Positions 10,014-20,069 are shown, counted from the stretch's first letter. The stretch: DNA of 64,000 bases from Bathynomus jamesi (GCA_023014485.1 JAJOZX010001867.1:447001-511000); one strand, 5' to 3'. Program-made: numbers and translations. The notes: a model not told the origin generated them from the letters alone.

Positions 10014-11371
10014 AAAAGTAATGCTTCCACTCAAATAAATTTTAAACGGGTTGAAGGATTTTATCGGAACAAAAGCAGATATGTACCTTAGAGTTTATTT
10101 TTCAAGACGATACATTTACTCTTCTATAAAATCGCCCTCTACCTTGATACATTTACGCCAACGATAAACGAGTTTTTGAAATCCATCCCGGTAAAACTCG
10201 GAGCTTTCACTACGAAATCAAAATTTTACAGGGGCCTTAACTTCTTCGTCAGACTCGTAGCGATTTCCACAGAGATATTCTTTAAGTTTAGGAAAGAGGT
10301 GAAAATTGCATAATGCTAAATCGGGGATATATGGTGGATACGGCAAGACGGTGAATTGCATATCCTTAATTGCTTCTCGTGTTTGAACACTGGTGTGAGG
10401 CCTTGCGTTGTTATGGTGAACAATGACTGCGATTTTGTGGGTACGAACCCTCCTCATCCGTTTTTTCAACTTCTTCAAGGTTTCAATATAACGTGCAGAG
10501 TTGATTGTTGTCCCTCTTTCCGTAAAGTCTTCGAGAACAACACCATTGATATCCCAGAAAACAATCATCATCACTTTTCCAGCCAGTTTTCGAACTTTGA
10601 ATTTTTTTGGTTGCGGCGAATTTTTGTGCCGATATTCCATGGATTGCCGTTTATTTTCAGGGTCATAATGGTGGGCCCACGTCTCGTTTCCTGTCACAAT
10701 GCTGTGCAGAAATTCATCTTCATTTTCGAAGCGCTGCAGATTTTCTTGGCAAATGCGTAGTCTCTCAGTTTTAATCTCAGCAGTGAGTATGCGAGGCACC
10801 CATCTGGCCCAGACCTTTCGGTAACCAAGAATACTGATAATGTGTCCCACTCACTCTTTGGAGATATCGAGCATTGCAGCAATTTAATTTTGCTTAATGC
10901 AACGATTTCCACGAATCAGTTCGTAAACGTAGTTCCGATGAGACTCGTCAGTTGCCTTTACAGGCCTTCCACTTCGCAGTTTGTCTCGCAAATCTTTTTG
11001 CCCTGCTTCTTCTCCTTTACACTGCCTCTCCCAACGTCGAACAGGTACTCACATCAACACACTGTTTGCCGTACACAGCTTGCATTCGCCGATAAATGTC
11101 TATGGGAGCAACACTTTCCGCAATCAAAAATTCAATTACGGCACGTTGCTTGAAGCGAACGTCTTTACTCCTTTCCATTGTAATCGATAGTGAACCAACG
11201 TGTGGAATGAGTGTAGGCTATATATATTAAGCTATAACACAAAACCGGTTTTATCAGTTTCCTCTGCACAATCTGGAGTGGGGTGGAGATATCAAGTTAC
11301 AACAAAAACCGGTTTTATCTGGCTATCTCTACACAATCCATAATTATCCAAGTGGAGGCATTACTTTTCAG
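10014..11371 (-). mobile_element. Mariner element nested in the hAT
   Basis: CTGAAAAGTAATGCTTCCACT at 10014 is matched in inverse by AGTGGAGGCATTACTTTTCAG ending near 11371, giving TIRs of about 20 bp. A clear TA duplication is not visible at the ends. The transposase remnant lies between them. Confidence 0.7.
10218..11180 (-). pseudogene. Mariner transposase (DD34D type), frameshifted, catalytic Asp codons replaced by Asn
   Basis: The open part (10218-10850) covers the catalytic domain: VTGNETWAHHYDPE, VIVHHNNARPHTS, and PYIPDLALCNFHLFPKLKEY. Mariner transposases normally carry Asp in TGDETW, HDNARPH and CDYHLF; here all three codons specify Asn (AAC, AAC, AAT), each explainable by one G-to-A change. 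The N-terminal helix-turn-helix region is present upstream (about 10851-11180) in other frames with stops (VRFKQRAVIEFLIAES, YGKQCVDVST). The protein cannot be catalytically active as read. The true N-terminal Met would be near 11180. Confidence 0.85.
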
Positions 11372-11639
11372 CCTTCACTCGTATACAGTATATATATACC
11401 TGTTTAACATGATTTACAGCTTCAGACCGTTTGCCAATATTGACTATATGCTATTATCTAACGTACGAACATACGAAATATTGAAAGGTAGCAAAGAACA
11501 CAAAAAGGCTCATTGAGGCGAATAAAGTCGCCAAGTCACTTTGCCCAAATCACAGATGTCTTTACCTAAATAAATTTATTTTCTGCGAATTCTAGGAGAG
11601 GCGGTAGCCCCCCAGATCCCCAGCCTCGTACGCCTATGC

Positions 11640-12517
11640 AGGAAGATGAGGACCAGGGTGATTGTATAAAACATTTATTTTAGTAGGACGTTTCGAATGT
11701 AACTAGATTCATCATCAGCAAATCTAAAAACGAGAGTATAAATAATTACATAAAATCAACAAAAACAAATCCAAAGAAAGTTATAAAATAAATGTCACAA
11801 ACGGAACGAAACTCGCCGTGTGGCGCAAGAGACAAAAAAAATGTCGAAAAAAAATTCACTACAGACAGGTAAAAGTTAGTTGGTTTATACAATATTTAAT
11901 TTTATGGAAGTAGTCAAATCATTATGGGACGGACGGATTTCTTCAATATACAGACAGTAGATTCCAATACTCTTAGATCAATAATATAAACAGAGGATGA
12001 CAAAACGGAAAAATTATCAATATTAAATGGATGATTATAATTAATAAATGAGTACGTATAGCTGAGAATTCTGGACTAGACACAGGTCGACCAGTCCTAT
12101 GAGAGACACCCTTATGCTTTCAACCCTCTGCTTCAATTGTAGGCATGTTTGACCTACGTAGTGAACACTGCAACTCGTGCACTAAAACAAGTAAACAACA
12201 AAGGATCTCAAAGAAATGGGGAGTCTCTCTTTATGGTTGAAAAATGTGAAAAGACTGACATTATTCAAACTAAGAAAAACAAATTGACAAAAAGGAAAAG
12301 ATCTATGAAGTAAATCTTTAAGCATACCAACTAATTTAGAAGAACCCCAAAATGGCAATTTAACATAAACCTTAAGTTCAGGGACTGTAGGAGTCATTTG
12401 CTTTGGTTGATAGATATCATTCAGAAAATCATGAAGACACTTATGAATCAAATTCGAGGAATAAAGTTTAAAAAGAAAAAGTGATTTAAGATATTCCATC
12501 TTCCCATGAAATGACAA
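11640..12517 (-). pseudogene. Penelope-like retroelement, C-terminal fragment
   Basis: The minus frame 12182-12517 reads KVYVKLPFWGSSKLVGMLKD and LFTFFNHKERLPISLRSFVVY, matching the conserved segment just before the GIY-YIG endonuclease of Penelope-like elements. Downstream, NHPFNIDNFSVLSSS and LRVLEST are recognisable with several stops and frame changes, corresponding to the distal part of the same protein. The copy is 5'-truncated and decayed. The 3' end carries a hammerhead-like motif at 11688-11720. Confidence 0.7.
11688..11720 (-). ncRNA. Hammerhead-like core at a Penelope 3' end
   Basis: On the minus strand CTGATGA (11712-11718) is followed by one T, then GAAT-loop-ATTC (a 4-bp stem), then GAAA (11691-11694). 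CUGANGA plus a stem plus GAAA is the hammerhead core. Hammerhead motifs are known in Penelope-like elements. Stems I and III are not clear, so activity is unproven. Confidence 0.5.
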
Positions 12518-12519
12518 CC

Positions 12520-13252
12520 AATCGAAAGAGATTCTAAAAGCTCAAATAATTCTACATTTTAAACTCGCAATTTTAAAATTAAAAGGAATTGAACTAAAAA
12601 AAACTGGTGCCGAGAAGAGTAGTGGTTCACTTTCGATAAACCTTTACTAAAAAACCTTTACTACTTTTACTTATACTGAAATTATTCGTAATGCTTTTCC
12701 CGCTGAAATGGTCAATTAATTAGTTGAATAGAGTTATAGAGATAGAAAGCTGAAAAAGATCACAACCGATGAAAAAAGTCATTCACCTTTTTGACAACGT
12801 CTTTTTATTGTATTTGACTAGCAACTAAAATTTACTAGTATATCATCTGCCTACCTTACTTGGTAATGAAAAATAGTTTATCTCACTACCCTCAAATACT
12901 TGTATTTGACCACCTTATTTGACCACCTTATTTGTTAAGGAAATGCAATTCATCTAACTACACTTATGTATTTCAGACAAGTAATCTGACCATGTGTTAC
13001 TCTTCTATTATAAAATATATACAGTACAAATTAACCAAATAATAATTTAATATGATAATTTAAGATCATTTAACAGTTATTATGTTTTACATAATAATTC
13101 GCGATTTTTTTTAAAGTTCAACTGAGTTTACAACTTTCACGGTTTTTTGTAATAATTTGTTAATTCTAGTTACAATGAAAAAAATATTAATTAGCTAATA
13201 TCAATGCGGAAATATGGTGTATGACATTTATGTAACAAAACCAGGATCACCT
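12520..13252. other. Unassigned AT-rich sequence
   Basis: No frame, TIR or repeat family is recognisable. Confidence 0.5.
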
Positions 13253-13660
13253 GAAGATCAGGGACCCCAGCCTTCGATAGTTAGCCTTATAAGGCTAACT
13301 AGCCGATCAGCCCACCCTGATCGAGTAAGCCGGTGGCACGCAGGTAACCGATCGCCCTCTCCGGGGTGGACCAGAGGTTCAGCGCACTAGTGATGTTGTG
13401 TTGTGTTCGTTGTTGTGCTAGAGTGGTACAGTCTGTCATAATGTGTTCAATTGTTTGTGGTGCGTCCTGGCACAGGTGGCAGGTCTCGTCTGTGGAGTTG
13501 TCTAGTCTGTGTTTATATGTCTGTAAGTTGGGGTGATGTCCACATCGGAATCGTGCTAAGTTAACTCGATCCGATCTGCTCAGGCTTATCTCTGACCTGT
13601 GGGTGGCGGCTTCGTATCTAGGACCGCATTCGGACCAAGTCGTGTCAGTGCTTTGTGGGT

Positions 13661-13699
<39 letters not shown>

Positions 13700-16047
13700 T
13701 ACTGTGTGATATCTGTGGGGCGTGGTATGGAATGGGGTATTTGGTTATAATGTCTCTCTGGTGTTACCTTAATGGTGCGAGGTGTTGGTGCATGATTGTA
13801 CATGTAGTGGCAAGGGTGTTGTGGGTTAGTTGTCGCTGCTGCCATGAATTGTGTTCCCCTCATGTCTAAATGTTCCCTAACTTTCAGTATTTTTGTTTCT
13901 GTGTGCAGGTGTTCTATTGGTGTTGTTTGAGTGCATCCTGTAATGATACGAAGTGCGTTGTTTTGTATTGTCTGTAAGGTGTTTATGTGTGTGTTCGAGA
14001 TAATGGGTGCCCAGCATAGTCCATAACTGAGCGAATATATTGTTTGTATATGAGTGATGTTGTTTCCTGCTGGTGTCCAAAGTTTGTGCCTGTTAGTACC
14101 CTAAGCGTGTTAAGTCTTGACGTACATTTGTTTTAAATGTCCTGAATGTGGTTTGCAAAAGATAATGATGTGTTGTATGTGACCCCAAGTATTTTGGTCC
14201 TGTGAGTGTGTGGAATGTTGGTGTTGTTTAGTGTAAGCTGTGGAGTTATCTGGTGTTCTTTTGTGTTGTTTGTAAGCAAGGTGATGGTTGATTTTGTGGG
14301 CGCTACTTTGAGTCTATTGTGTGTGAGCCAGTCTTGTATACTGTTTATGTATGTTTGTAGGTTATTTGTAGCGGTGTCGATGTTGTTGTGGGTGGATGTT
14401 AGAGTGATGTCATCTGCATATGATGATAAGGTAAGCGGTTATCTATGGGTGTTGGAATGTCATGCATGTATAAGTTGAACAGTGTTGGTGAGAGAACAGA
14501 GCCTTGAGGGACCCTGTACGGAAAAAGCTTGTTTTTGGATGACTTGCCATTAAATGTGACATGTGAATATCTTCCTGAAAGATAGTTACTCAGCTACCGT
14601 TTGGTGTTATTGTGCATGTTTGTGTTGAGTATTTTGCTTATGAGAGGGAAGCGTGGGATAGCATCAAATGCTTTACTAATGTCTATTGTTGCTAATAGTG
14701 TACGTTGAGCTGGTCGTCTGGAGTTGATGCCATCCATGATGTGCTGCGTGAGGTTAGTGAGTAATGTCGTGGTTGAGTGGTGAGGTCTGAATCCATGTTG
14801 AGTAGGCGATAGTGGTGTGTGTGGGTTGGTGATTTGTAAGATTAGTCTTTCTGTTACTTTGGAAGGTGTGCATATTAAAGTAATGGGTCTATAGGAAGCT
14901 GGTTCTGTTGGATTTTTGTTTGGTTTGAGTAGTGTAATAATTTTACCTTGTTTCCATATGTCAGGAATAATACAGTGTTGGTATGAATATGTGCTGATAT
15001 TTGTGAGAGCTAGTATTCTCTGTGGGTCCAAGTGTTTAAGGTGTATGTTAGATATGTTGCCTGATCCAGTAGCCTTCGAATTCTTAATGTTTTTGATGAT
15101 CTTGGTGGTCTGGTCTGTATTGAAGGGTGTAATGGTCGTGTCGAATCTGTAAGTTTTCTTGTGTCTGGTTGTTTGTCTGTCTGCGTATTTCTGGTTGTTG
15201 TCTCTGTTTAAGTGACTTACCTTTGCGTAGTGATTAACTAGAATGTTAGCTTTTTGTGTATATGTTGGGATATTATTTTGACTGCGACAGATAGCCGCGT
15301 GTGAGGTGCGAATGCCGCTGTTAGAGTGGGTAATGATGTTTATAGTCTTGTATAGCCTGGATGTATCTGTGGAGTGATTTAGTGTTGTTATGAATTCCCT
15401 AAATGTTTCTGTTTGTTTTTCTTTGAGTTTGTTGTTTATTTCTGTGTTGAGCTGTTGTATCTGCTGTTTCGTGGCTTCTGTGTGTGGTGTTTGTGTGTTA
15501 TGTTTGAGGTTGTTACGTTGCCTTATGAGGTGGGCTATTTCTCTAGTGTAATTTGGGTTGTATTTCCTAATGTTGCCCTCGGGTCGTGACCGGACAGCTC
15601 ATACCAGGACAACACATACCCGGACAACTTATACCGGACAACTCAGACCCGGACAACTCATACCTAGGACAACTCATACCTAGGACAACTCATACTCTCT
15701 TCAACAATTACCACCCCAATGTTGATCTTTTCATCTATATCCACCCCGAAAGTTTAAACTCTGCAAATTAACCGAAAATAAGATAAGAAAACAATAACAA
15801 CAAATTTATTATTTATTGCAAACGGTAATTATGTATTTTATCCCACTCAGTCATTTTACACACCAAAATACATTTTTCTAGTAGTATTTGATGTGATTTG
15901 TTCAAATATGACCTCCATTTCCGTCGGAAATGAGATCCAACAAAGTTATAGTACTTTGAAATTTGGCTCATTTTCAAGGGAAATGGAAGTCAAAATCTAA
16001 GCAAAACACATCAAATATTACTAGGAAAATGTATTTTGGTATTAATT

Positions 16048-16150
16048 AACCTAACCTAACCTTACCTAACCTAACCTAACCGTGGCTAAACGAGCCTAAC
16101 CCTGGCTAAACGAGCCTAACCCTGGCTAAACGATCCTAACCCTGGTTAAA
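16048..16150. repeat. CCTAA telomere-type repeat plus ~20-bp tandem units (left arm)
   Basis: AACCTAACCTAACC runs (the arthropod TTAGG telomere unit) lead into units GGCTAAACGAGCCTAACCCT. The inverted partner array lies at 16200-16302. Confidence 0.8.
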
Positions 16151-16199
16151 CGAGCTCTCGTCTGTATCCACCACCTAATCCATAATAAGGTAATACTCT

Positions 16200-16302
16200 A
16201 GGCTCGTTTAGCCAGGGTTAGGCTCGTTTAGCCAGGGTCAGGATCGTTTAGCCAGGGTTAGGCTCGTTTAGCCAGGGTTAGGCTCGTTTAGCCACGGTTT
16301 AA
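16200..16302. repeat. Inverted ~20-bp tandem units (right arm)
   Basis: Four to five units of GGCTCGTTTAGCCAGGGTTA, inverted relative to 16083-16150. Confidence 0.85.
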
Positions 16303-16767
16303 TTAATACCAAAATACATTTTTCTAGTAAATTTGATGTGTTTTGCTTAGATTTTGACTTCCATTTCCCTTGAAAATGAGCCAAACTTCAAAGTACTATA
16401 ACTTTTTGGATCTCATTTCCGACGGAAATGGAGGTCATATTTGAACAAATCACATCAAATACTACTAGAAAAATGTATTTTGGTGTGTAAAATGACTGAG
16501 TGCGATAAAATACATAATAACCATTGCAAACATATAATAAATAGAGAACCATTATTTACATAGGATAAAATTTGAATGCCCCGTTAGGTCAAATGTACGC
16601 CCTTGACGATTGGTTAGGTTTAGTCGTGATATTTTCGTTAGTTTTAACGAAAATATCACGACTAACCTAACCAATCGTCAAGGGCGTACAGTTGACCTAA
16701 CTGGGCATTCAATGAACCCAACCGGGTTATTCAGTTGACCTAACCGGGCATTCAATGAACCTAACTG

Positions 16768-16770
<3 letters not shown>

Positions 16771-16800
<30 letters not shown>
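16771..16800. repeat. (TA)n microsatellite
   Basis: A TA tract inside fold-back element 3. Confidence 0.95.
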
Positions 16801-16802
<2 letters not shown>

Positions 16803-17935
16803 CTTGCATGAATTTTAAATGTTTAAATGTAATTTTTAATTTTACAAATAAATGTTTTCATTAATTTTAAAAATAAATGTTTTCATTTCAAAATGTTTTC
16901 ATTAATAACTTGCATGAACTCTAAATGTTTAAATTAATTTTTAATTTTACAAAATAAATGTTTTCATTAATTTTTCATTTTTTTTCTGGTCCATGTATGA
17001 GTTGTCCTAGGTATGAGTTGTCCTAGGTATGAGTTGTCCGGGTATGAGTTGTCTGGGTATAAGTTGTCCTGGTATGAGCTGTCCTGGTATGAACTGTCCT
17101 AGAACCCCCTCGGGTATGTATTTGTTTGCATTATTGATGATCTGATTAATGTCTTGAGTGTTGTATTGATGTTTATGATGGGTGTGCTGTTTAATGTAGT
17201 GAATTGTTCCTCAGTCTGTATTTTGAACTGTTCCCAATCAGCTTTCTTGTAATTTCTGTAAGTGTGTCTAAGGCTGTTGGGGCAGTGTAGAACGTGTTGT
17301 AATGAGGATGGGCAGGTGGTCTGATGACAGTTGTTTTTCTGTTCTCCAGTGTGTATGTGTTGCTAGTGAGGGGGAACAGAACGTTATGTCTGGGGAGGAG
17401 TTTGAGTATCCTGCTTGATGTGGTATGTGTGTATGTTCTTCTGTATTGTTAAGAATGAAGAGGCTGTTTAGTGGTGTGGCTGCGTTGGCGCCTCTGGTGT
17501 TGCTTTGGCTGTGCAGGTACCAACTAGTGTCTTTAGCGTTGAAGTCTCCTCCTAAGATGACATTAGTGAGAGAGGCCAGATTGTGTAACTGTGGATTGTA
17601 ATTGGCTGGCACCTGAGGTGAACTATCTGGTGGGATGTAAATGTTGATTAGTGTGGTGTTGTGTTTGGCGCGTGTTTTAATGTTAACTGCCGGTATTTCT
17701 ATCGTGTTATCTGCTTGGATTGTGTTTGTAATGTTCTGGGTGGCATCAGTGTAGCTAATGCTTTTGCGTATGTAAATGATGAGTCCATCCCCGTTACCCC
17801 CAGTACGATCTTGACGGATCGCCGTGAAGTCAGGGATGGTGGGTGTTTTGTGTGTGCGTTTTAGTTTTGTTTCTTGTATAAGTGCTATGTGAATGTTTTG
17901 TTTGTTTTGTTTGTGTTTGGTGTTAAATGTTAATA

Positions 17936-18117
17936 TAGTATGCGTTCTACCTACGATTGGTTAGATTTAGTCATGATATTTTCATTAAAACTAACGAAAA
18001 TATCATGACTAAACCTAACCAATCGTCAAGGGTGATTGACATTGAGATGTAAACAAGCAATTAGTAAACAAGATAAGAAGCTATAATTAATAGGTAGACC
18101 GCATACTACAGTAGCAC
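17936..18117. mobile_element. Short palindromic unit with GTAGTATGCGGTCTACC-type ends
   Basis: The left end resembles TAGTATGCGTTCTACCTACG and the right end reads GGTAGACCGCATACTACAG. The middle is a palindrome of two AACGAAAATATCATGAC cassettes (about 17949-18031). The same ends bound 19210-19646. It interrupts the 5' part of the Jockey LINE. Confidence 0.65.
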
Positions 18118-18950
18118 CAAAATATTAGTGTAGAAATACGAGAATAATATACAAATAACTATATTATCACACTTAATGCCTACAACTGGACCTTTGCCGT
18201 TACTGAGTTAAACAACACGAAAATTTATGCTGTATACATGACGTATGTATGCATATTTATATACTGTATATGTATGCATAATGCACAGGGTGTTCGAAAA
18301 GTCCCGTCACCCCCTACAAAATATACATATTGTAATGCCAATTTTATTTTTGTGTGATTAATTGTACTTATATGGGTAGGTGTAATTTAAGAAACAAGTC
18401 ACTAGCAACAGTTACTTTAATTATAGTAAATACAGTTACTAATCAAGAATCGCTTGATTCATTAACAAATAACCGGCGGTATGGTTTCATGCCGAGATCT
18501 TTTGTCATTTGATCTCTCATTGTGGACATGGGGACTGCAAGTTCTTGTGATCGTTTCAGAAGTGATTTTTTAGTGAACGAGCCACCGAAGCAATCACACC
18601 TTCACATTGCTCTGCTCGCGTTGTTGGTCTTCCCGACCGTGATCTGTCCTTCATGGAGCCAGTTTCAAACAGCTTTTTCTCCCAGCGTAATACCGTCTTG
18701 TTTGGTGGTGCATCCTTATTGAATCTTGTGTTGAAGTCATTCTGCATATCATGCATCCTTTTGCCTGTGTGTGACTTGGAGCAAGTGTAGTTTACGTCCC
18801 CCTGACGCAAAAGGGGACACAAACTACACTAGGTCAAAGTTGGGGAACGTAAACTACACTAGGATCTTTAGGAGACATTTTTTAAATGAATCCATAAAAT
18901 AAAACGTTTAAACTAACGAAAATATTACGATTTAACCTAACCAATCGTCA

Positions 18951-18984
<34 letters not shown>

Positions 18985-18989
<5 letters not shown>

Positions 18990-19183
18990 CACCTGAAGCT
19001 CAGGGCCCCCGGCCTTCTTTAGTTATAAGGCTAACTAACGAAAATACCACGACCTAACCTAACCAATCGTTCGGTCAACTGTATGCCCTTGACGATTGGT
19101 TAGGTTAGGTCGTGATATTTTCGTTAGTTAGCCTTATAAAGCTAACTAAAGAAGGCTGGGGGCCCTGATCTTCAGGTGATCCT
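18985..19183. repeat. Palindrome of two Jockey 3' tails with AACGAAAATATCACG cassettes
   Basis: It starts GATCACCTGAAGCTCAGGG and ends CCCTGATCTTCAGGTGATCC. Between lie two cassettes in opposite orientation, meeting at about 19070. TA repeats flank it on both sides. Confidence 0.8.
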
Positions 19184-19209
19184 ATATATATATATATATA
19201 TATATATAT

Positions 19210-19646
19210 GGTGCTACTGTAGTATGCGGTCTACCTACGATTCGGCGGTCTACCTTTTAATTATAGCTTCTTATCTTCTTATTATTTTATTATTAGGTTA
19301 ATTGTACGCCCTTGACGATTGGTTAGGTTAAGTCGTGATATTTTCGTTAAAACTAACGAAAATATCACGACTTAACCTAACCAATCATCAAGGGCGTACT
19401 GTAGTATGCGGTCTACCGTTAAGTATGCGGTAGTAGTATGTTTAACTTCTTTAATAATTCCTTAATTGTGTAAATTAAATTATAATTCCTTTCAATTCAT
19501 TTTCAATTCCTTTTAAATATTTTGAACGGTAGACCGCATACTACAGTAGAAACTTAACGGTAGACCGCATACTACAGTAGAAACTTAACGGTAGACCGCA
19601 TACTACAGTAGAAACTTAACGGTAGACCGCATACTACAGTAGCACC
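19210..19646. repeat. Inverted-end unit with ~30-bp GGTAGACCGCATACTACAG array
   Basis: The ends are GTGCTACTGTAGTATGCGG and its inverse. The right side carries four tandem units (19527-19645) of GGTAGACCGCATACTACAG plus TAGAAACTTAAC. A near-perfect cassette palindrome sits at 19302-19400. Confidence 0.8.
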
Positions 19647-19685
<39 letters not shown>

Positions 19686-20069
19686 ATAAATATATATTGA
19701 CGATTGGTTAGGTTGTCGTAATATTTTCTTTACTTTTAACGTTTTATTTGATTAGATATACGCGGACAAAGTTGGGGAACGCAAACTACACTAGGCACAA
19801 CAGGGGAACGTAAACTACACTAGGCACCACAGGGGAACGTAAACTATACTTGATCCTGTGACCTTTCATGAGCCCATGTGCTCATCACTATCCTTTCCTC
19901 CAGAGTGTAAGTGGACTGGTCTGCCATTGTTCACAAAACTCTAATACCTTGAAAAGAAAAAAGAGTGTCAATGAATCACATATAAATTCAATTAATCACA
20001 TTAAAATAAAATTGGTATTACAATATGTACATTTTGTAGGGAGTGACGGGACTTTTCGAACACCCTGTA

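Larger units (their letters stand above)
8806..11638 (-). mobile_element. hAT transposon remnant with 8-bp TSD CAGGAAGA, host to two nested insertions
   Basis: The termini are inverted: CATAGGCGTAC at 8806-8816 and GTACGCCTATG at 11628-11638. Perfect 8-bp repeats CAGGAAGA flank them (8798-8805, 11639-11646), the TSD length of hAT elements. Inside are a minus-strand hAT C-terminal remnant (9768-10013), a MITE (9048-9683) and a mariner (about 10014-11371). Most of the hAT transposase is missing. Confidence 0.85.
15585..17106. mobile_element. Fold-back element 3 (9-bp TSD CCCTCGGGT) inside the Jockey LINE
   Basis: Outer arms are tandem 15-17-bp units: GGACAACTCATACCTA on the left (about 15591-15695) and the inverted GTATGAGTTGTCC units on the right (about 16992-17100). 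Inside are long inverted arms (about 15825-16150 and 16197-16505) with matching AATACATTTTTCTAGTA, CATTTCC and GGCTAAACGAGCC segments. The interior also holds two AACGAAAATATCACG cassettes head to head (16570-16770), a (TA)n tract and AT-rich tandem repeats (16801-16985). Perfect 9-bp repeats CCCTCGGGT occur at 15576-15584 and 17107-17115. No protein is encoded. Confidence 0.88.
13322..17935 (-). pseudogene. Endonuclease/reverse transcriptase polyprotein of the Jockey-type LINE
   Basis: Endonuclease (17116-17935): LIQETKL, GLIIYIRKS, LINIYIPPDS, VILGGDFNAKDTSW and SSDHLPI are the expected apurinic-endonuclease motifs; the extreme N-terminus is missing. Reverse transcriptase (about 14100-15575): YRPITLICTPSKVTERL, QHGFRPHHSTTTLL, ATIDISKAFDAIP and SYADD (codons at 14409-14420). 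The C-terminus includes DMRGTQFMAAATTNPQHPCH and a CHLC...H....C motif near 13450-13490. Several frame changes between 13860 and 14590 show that it is inactive. A (TG)n expansion at 13663-13692 falls inside the coding region. The clade is assigned from motifs only; other Jockey-superfamily clades are possible. Confidence 0.75.
13253..17936 (-). mobile_element. Jockey-type non-LTR retrotransposon, 5'-truncated, split by a fold-back element
   Basis: Read on the minus strand, endonuclease, reverse transcriptase and a C-terminal Cys/His motif occur in order, ending at a stop followed by a 3' tail of about 55 bp. That tail (TTAGCCTTATAAGGCTAACT ... CTTCAGGTGATCC) also occurs alone at 3061, 3295, 18985 and 19128. 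The element is broken at 17936 by the palindromic unit 17936-18117 and at 15576 by fold-back element 3. Sequence on both sides of fold-back element 3 forms one continuous reading frame once the insertion and one TSD copy are disregarded. Confidence 0.8.
18778..19856. mobile_element. Fold-back element 4 (8-bp TSD TGTGAC[T/C]T) nested in a mariner
   Basis: It begins GGAGCAAGTGTAGTTTACGT and ends with the inverse (one mismatch), the same termini and GGGGAACGTAAACTACACTAG arm units as fold-back element 1. Flanks are TGTGACTT (18770-18777) and TGTGACCT (19857-19864). Inside are cassettes, an inverted pair of Jockey 3' tails (18985-19183), and the GTAGACCGCATAC-ended unit 19210-19646. Confidence 0.85.
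18435..19928 (-). pseudogene. DUF4817-type transposase N-terminal half, interrupted
   Basis: The Met is at 19926-19928 (MADQSTYTLEERIVMSTWAH), and the frame runs into fold-back element 4 at 19856. It resumes left of that element at 18777 with KSHTGKRMHDMQNDFNTRFN, KDAPPNKTVLRWEKKLFETG and SMKDRSRSGRP, which is the DUF4817 helix-turn-helix pattern. A stop/frameshift near 18556 is followed by KRSQELAVPMSTMRDQM and KDLGMKPYRR of the linker. The DDE catalytic domain is absent. Confidence 0.75.
18286..20067 (-). mobile_element. DUF4817-type Tc1/mariner element split by fold-back element 4
   Basis: The left end CAGGGTGTTCGAAAAGTCCC and the right end, its inverse, are TIRs of about 60 bp that continue through the TACAATATGTA-like segment. 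TA follows the right end (20068-20069), while CA precedes the left, so the TA duplication is half decayed. Removal of the nested 1.08-kb element would leave about 0.7 kb, a non-autonomous size. Confidence 0.85.

Noticed and set aside
16083..16302. CRISPR-like array
   Set aside because: Units are contiguous tandem repeats without unique spacers, arranged as an inverted pair in a eukaryotic fold-back element.
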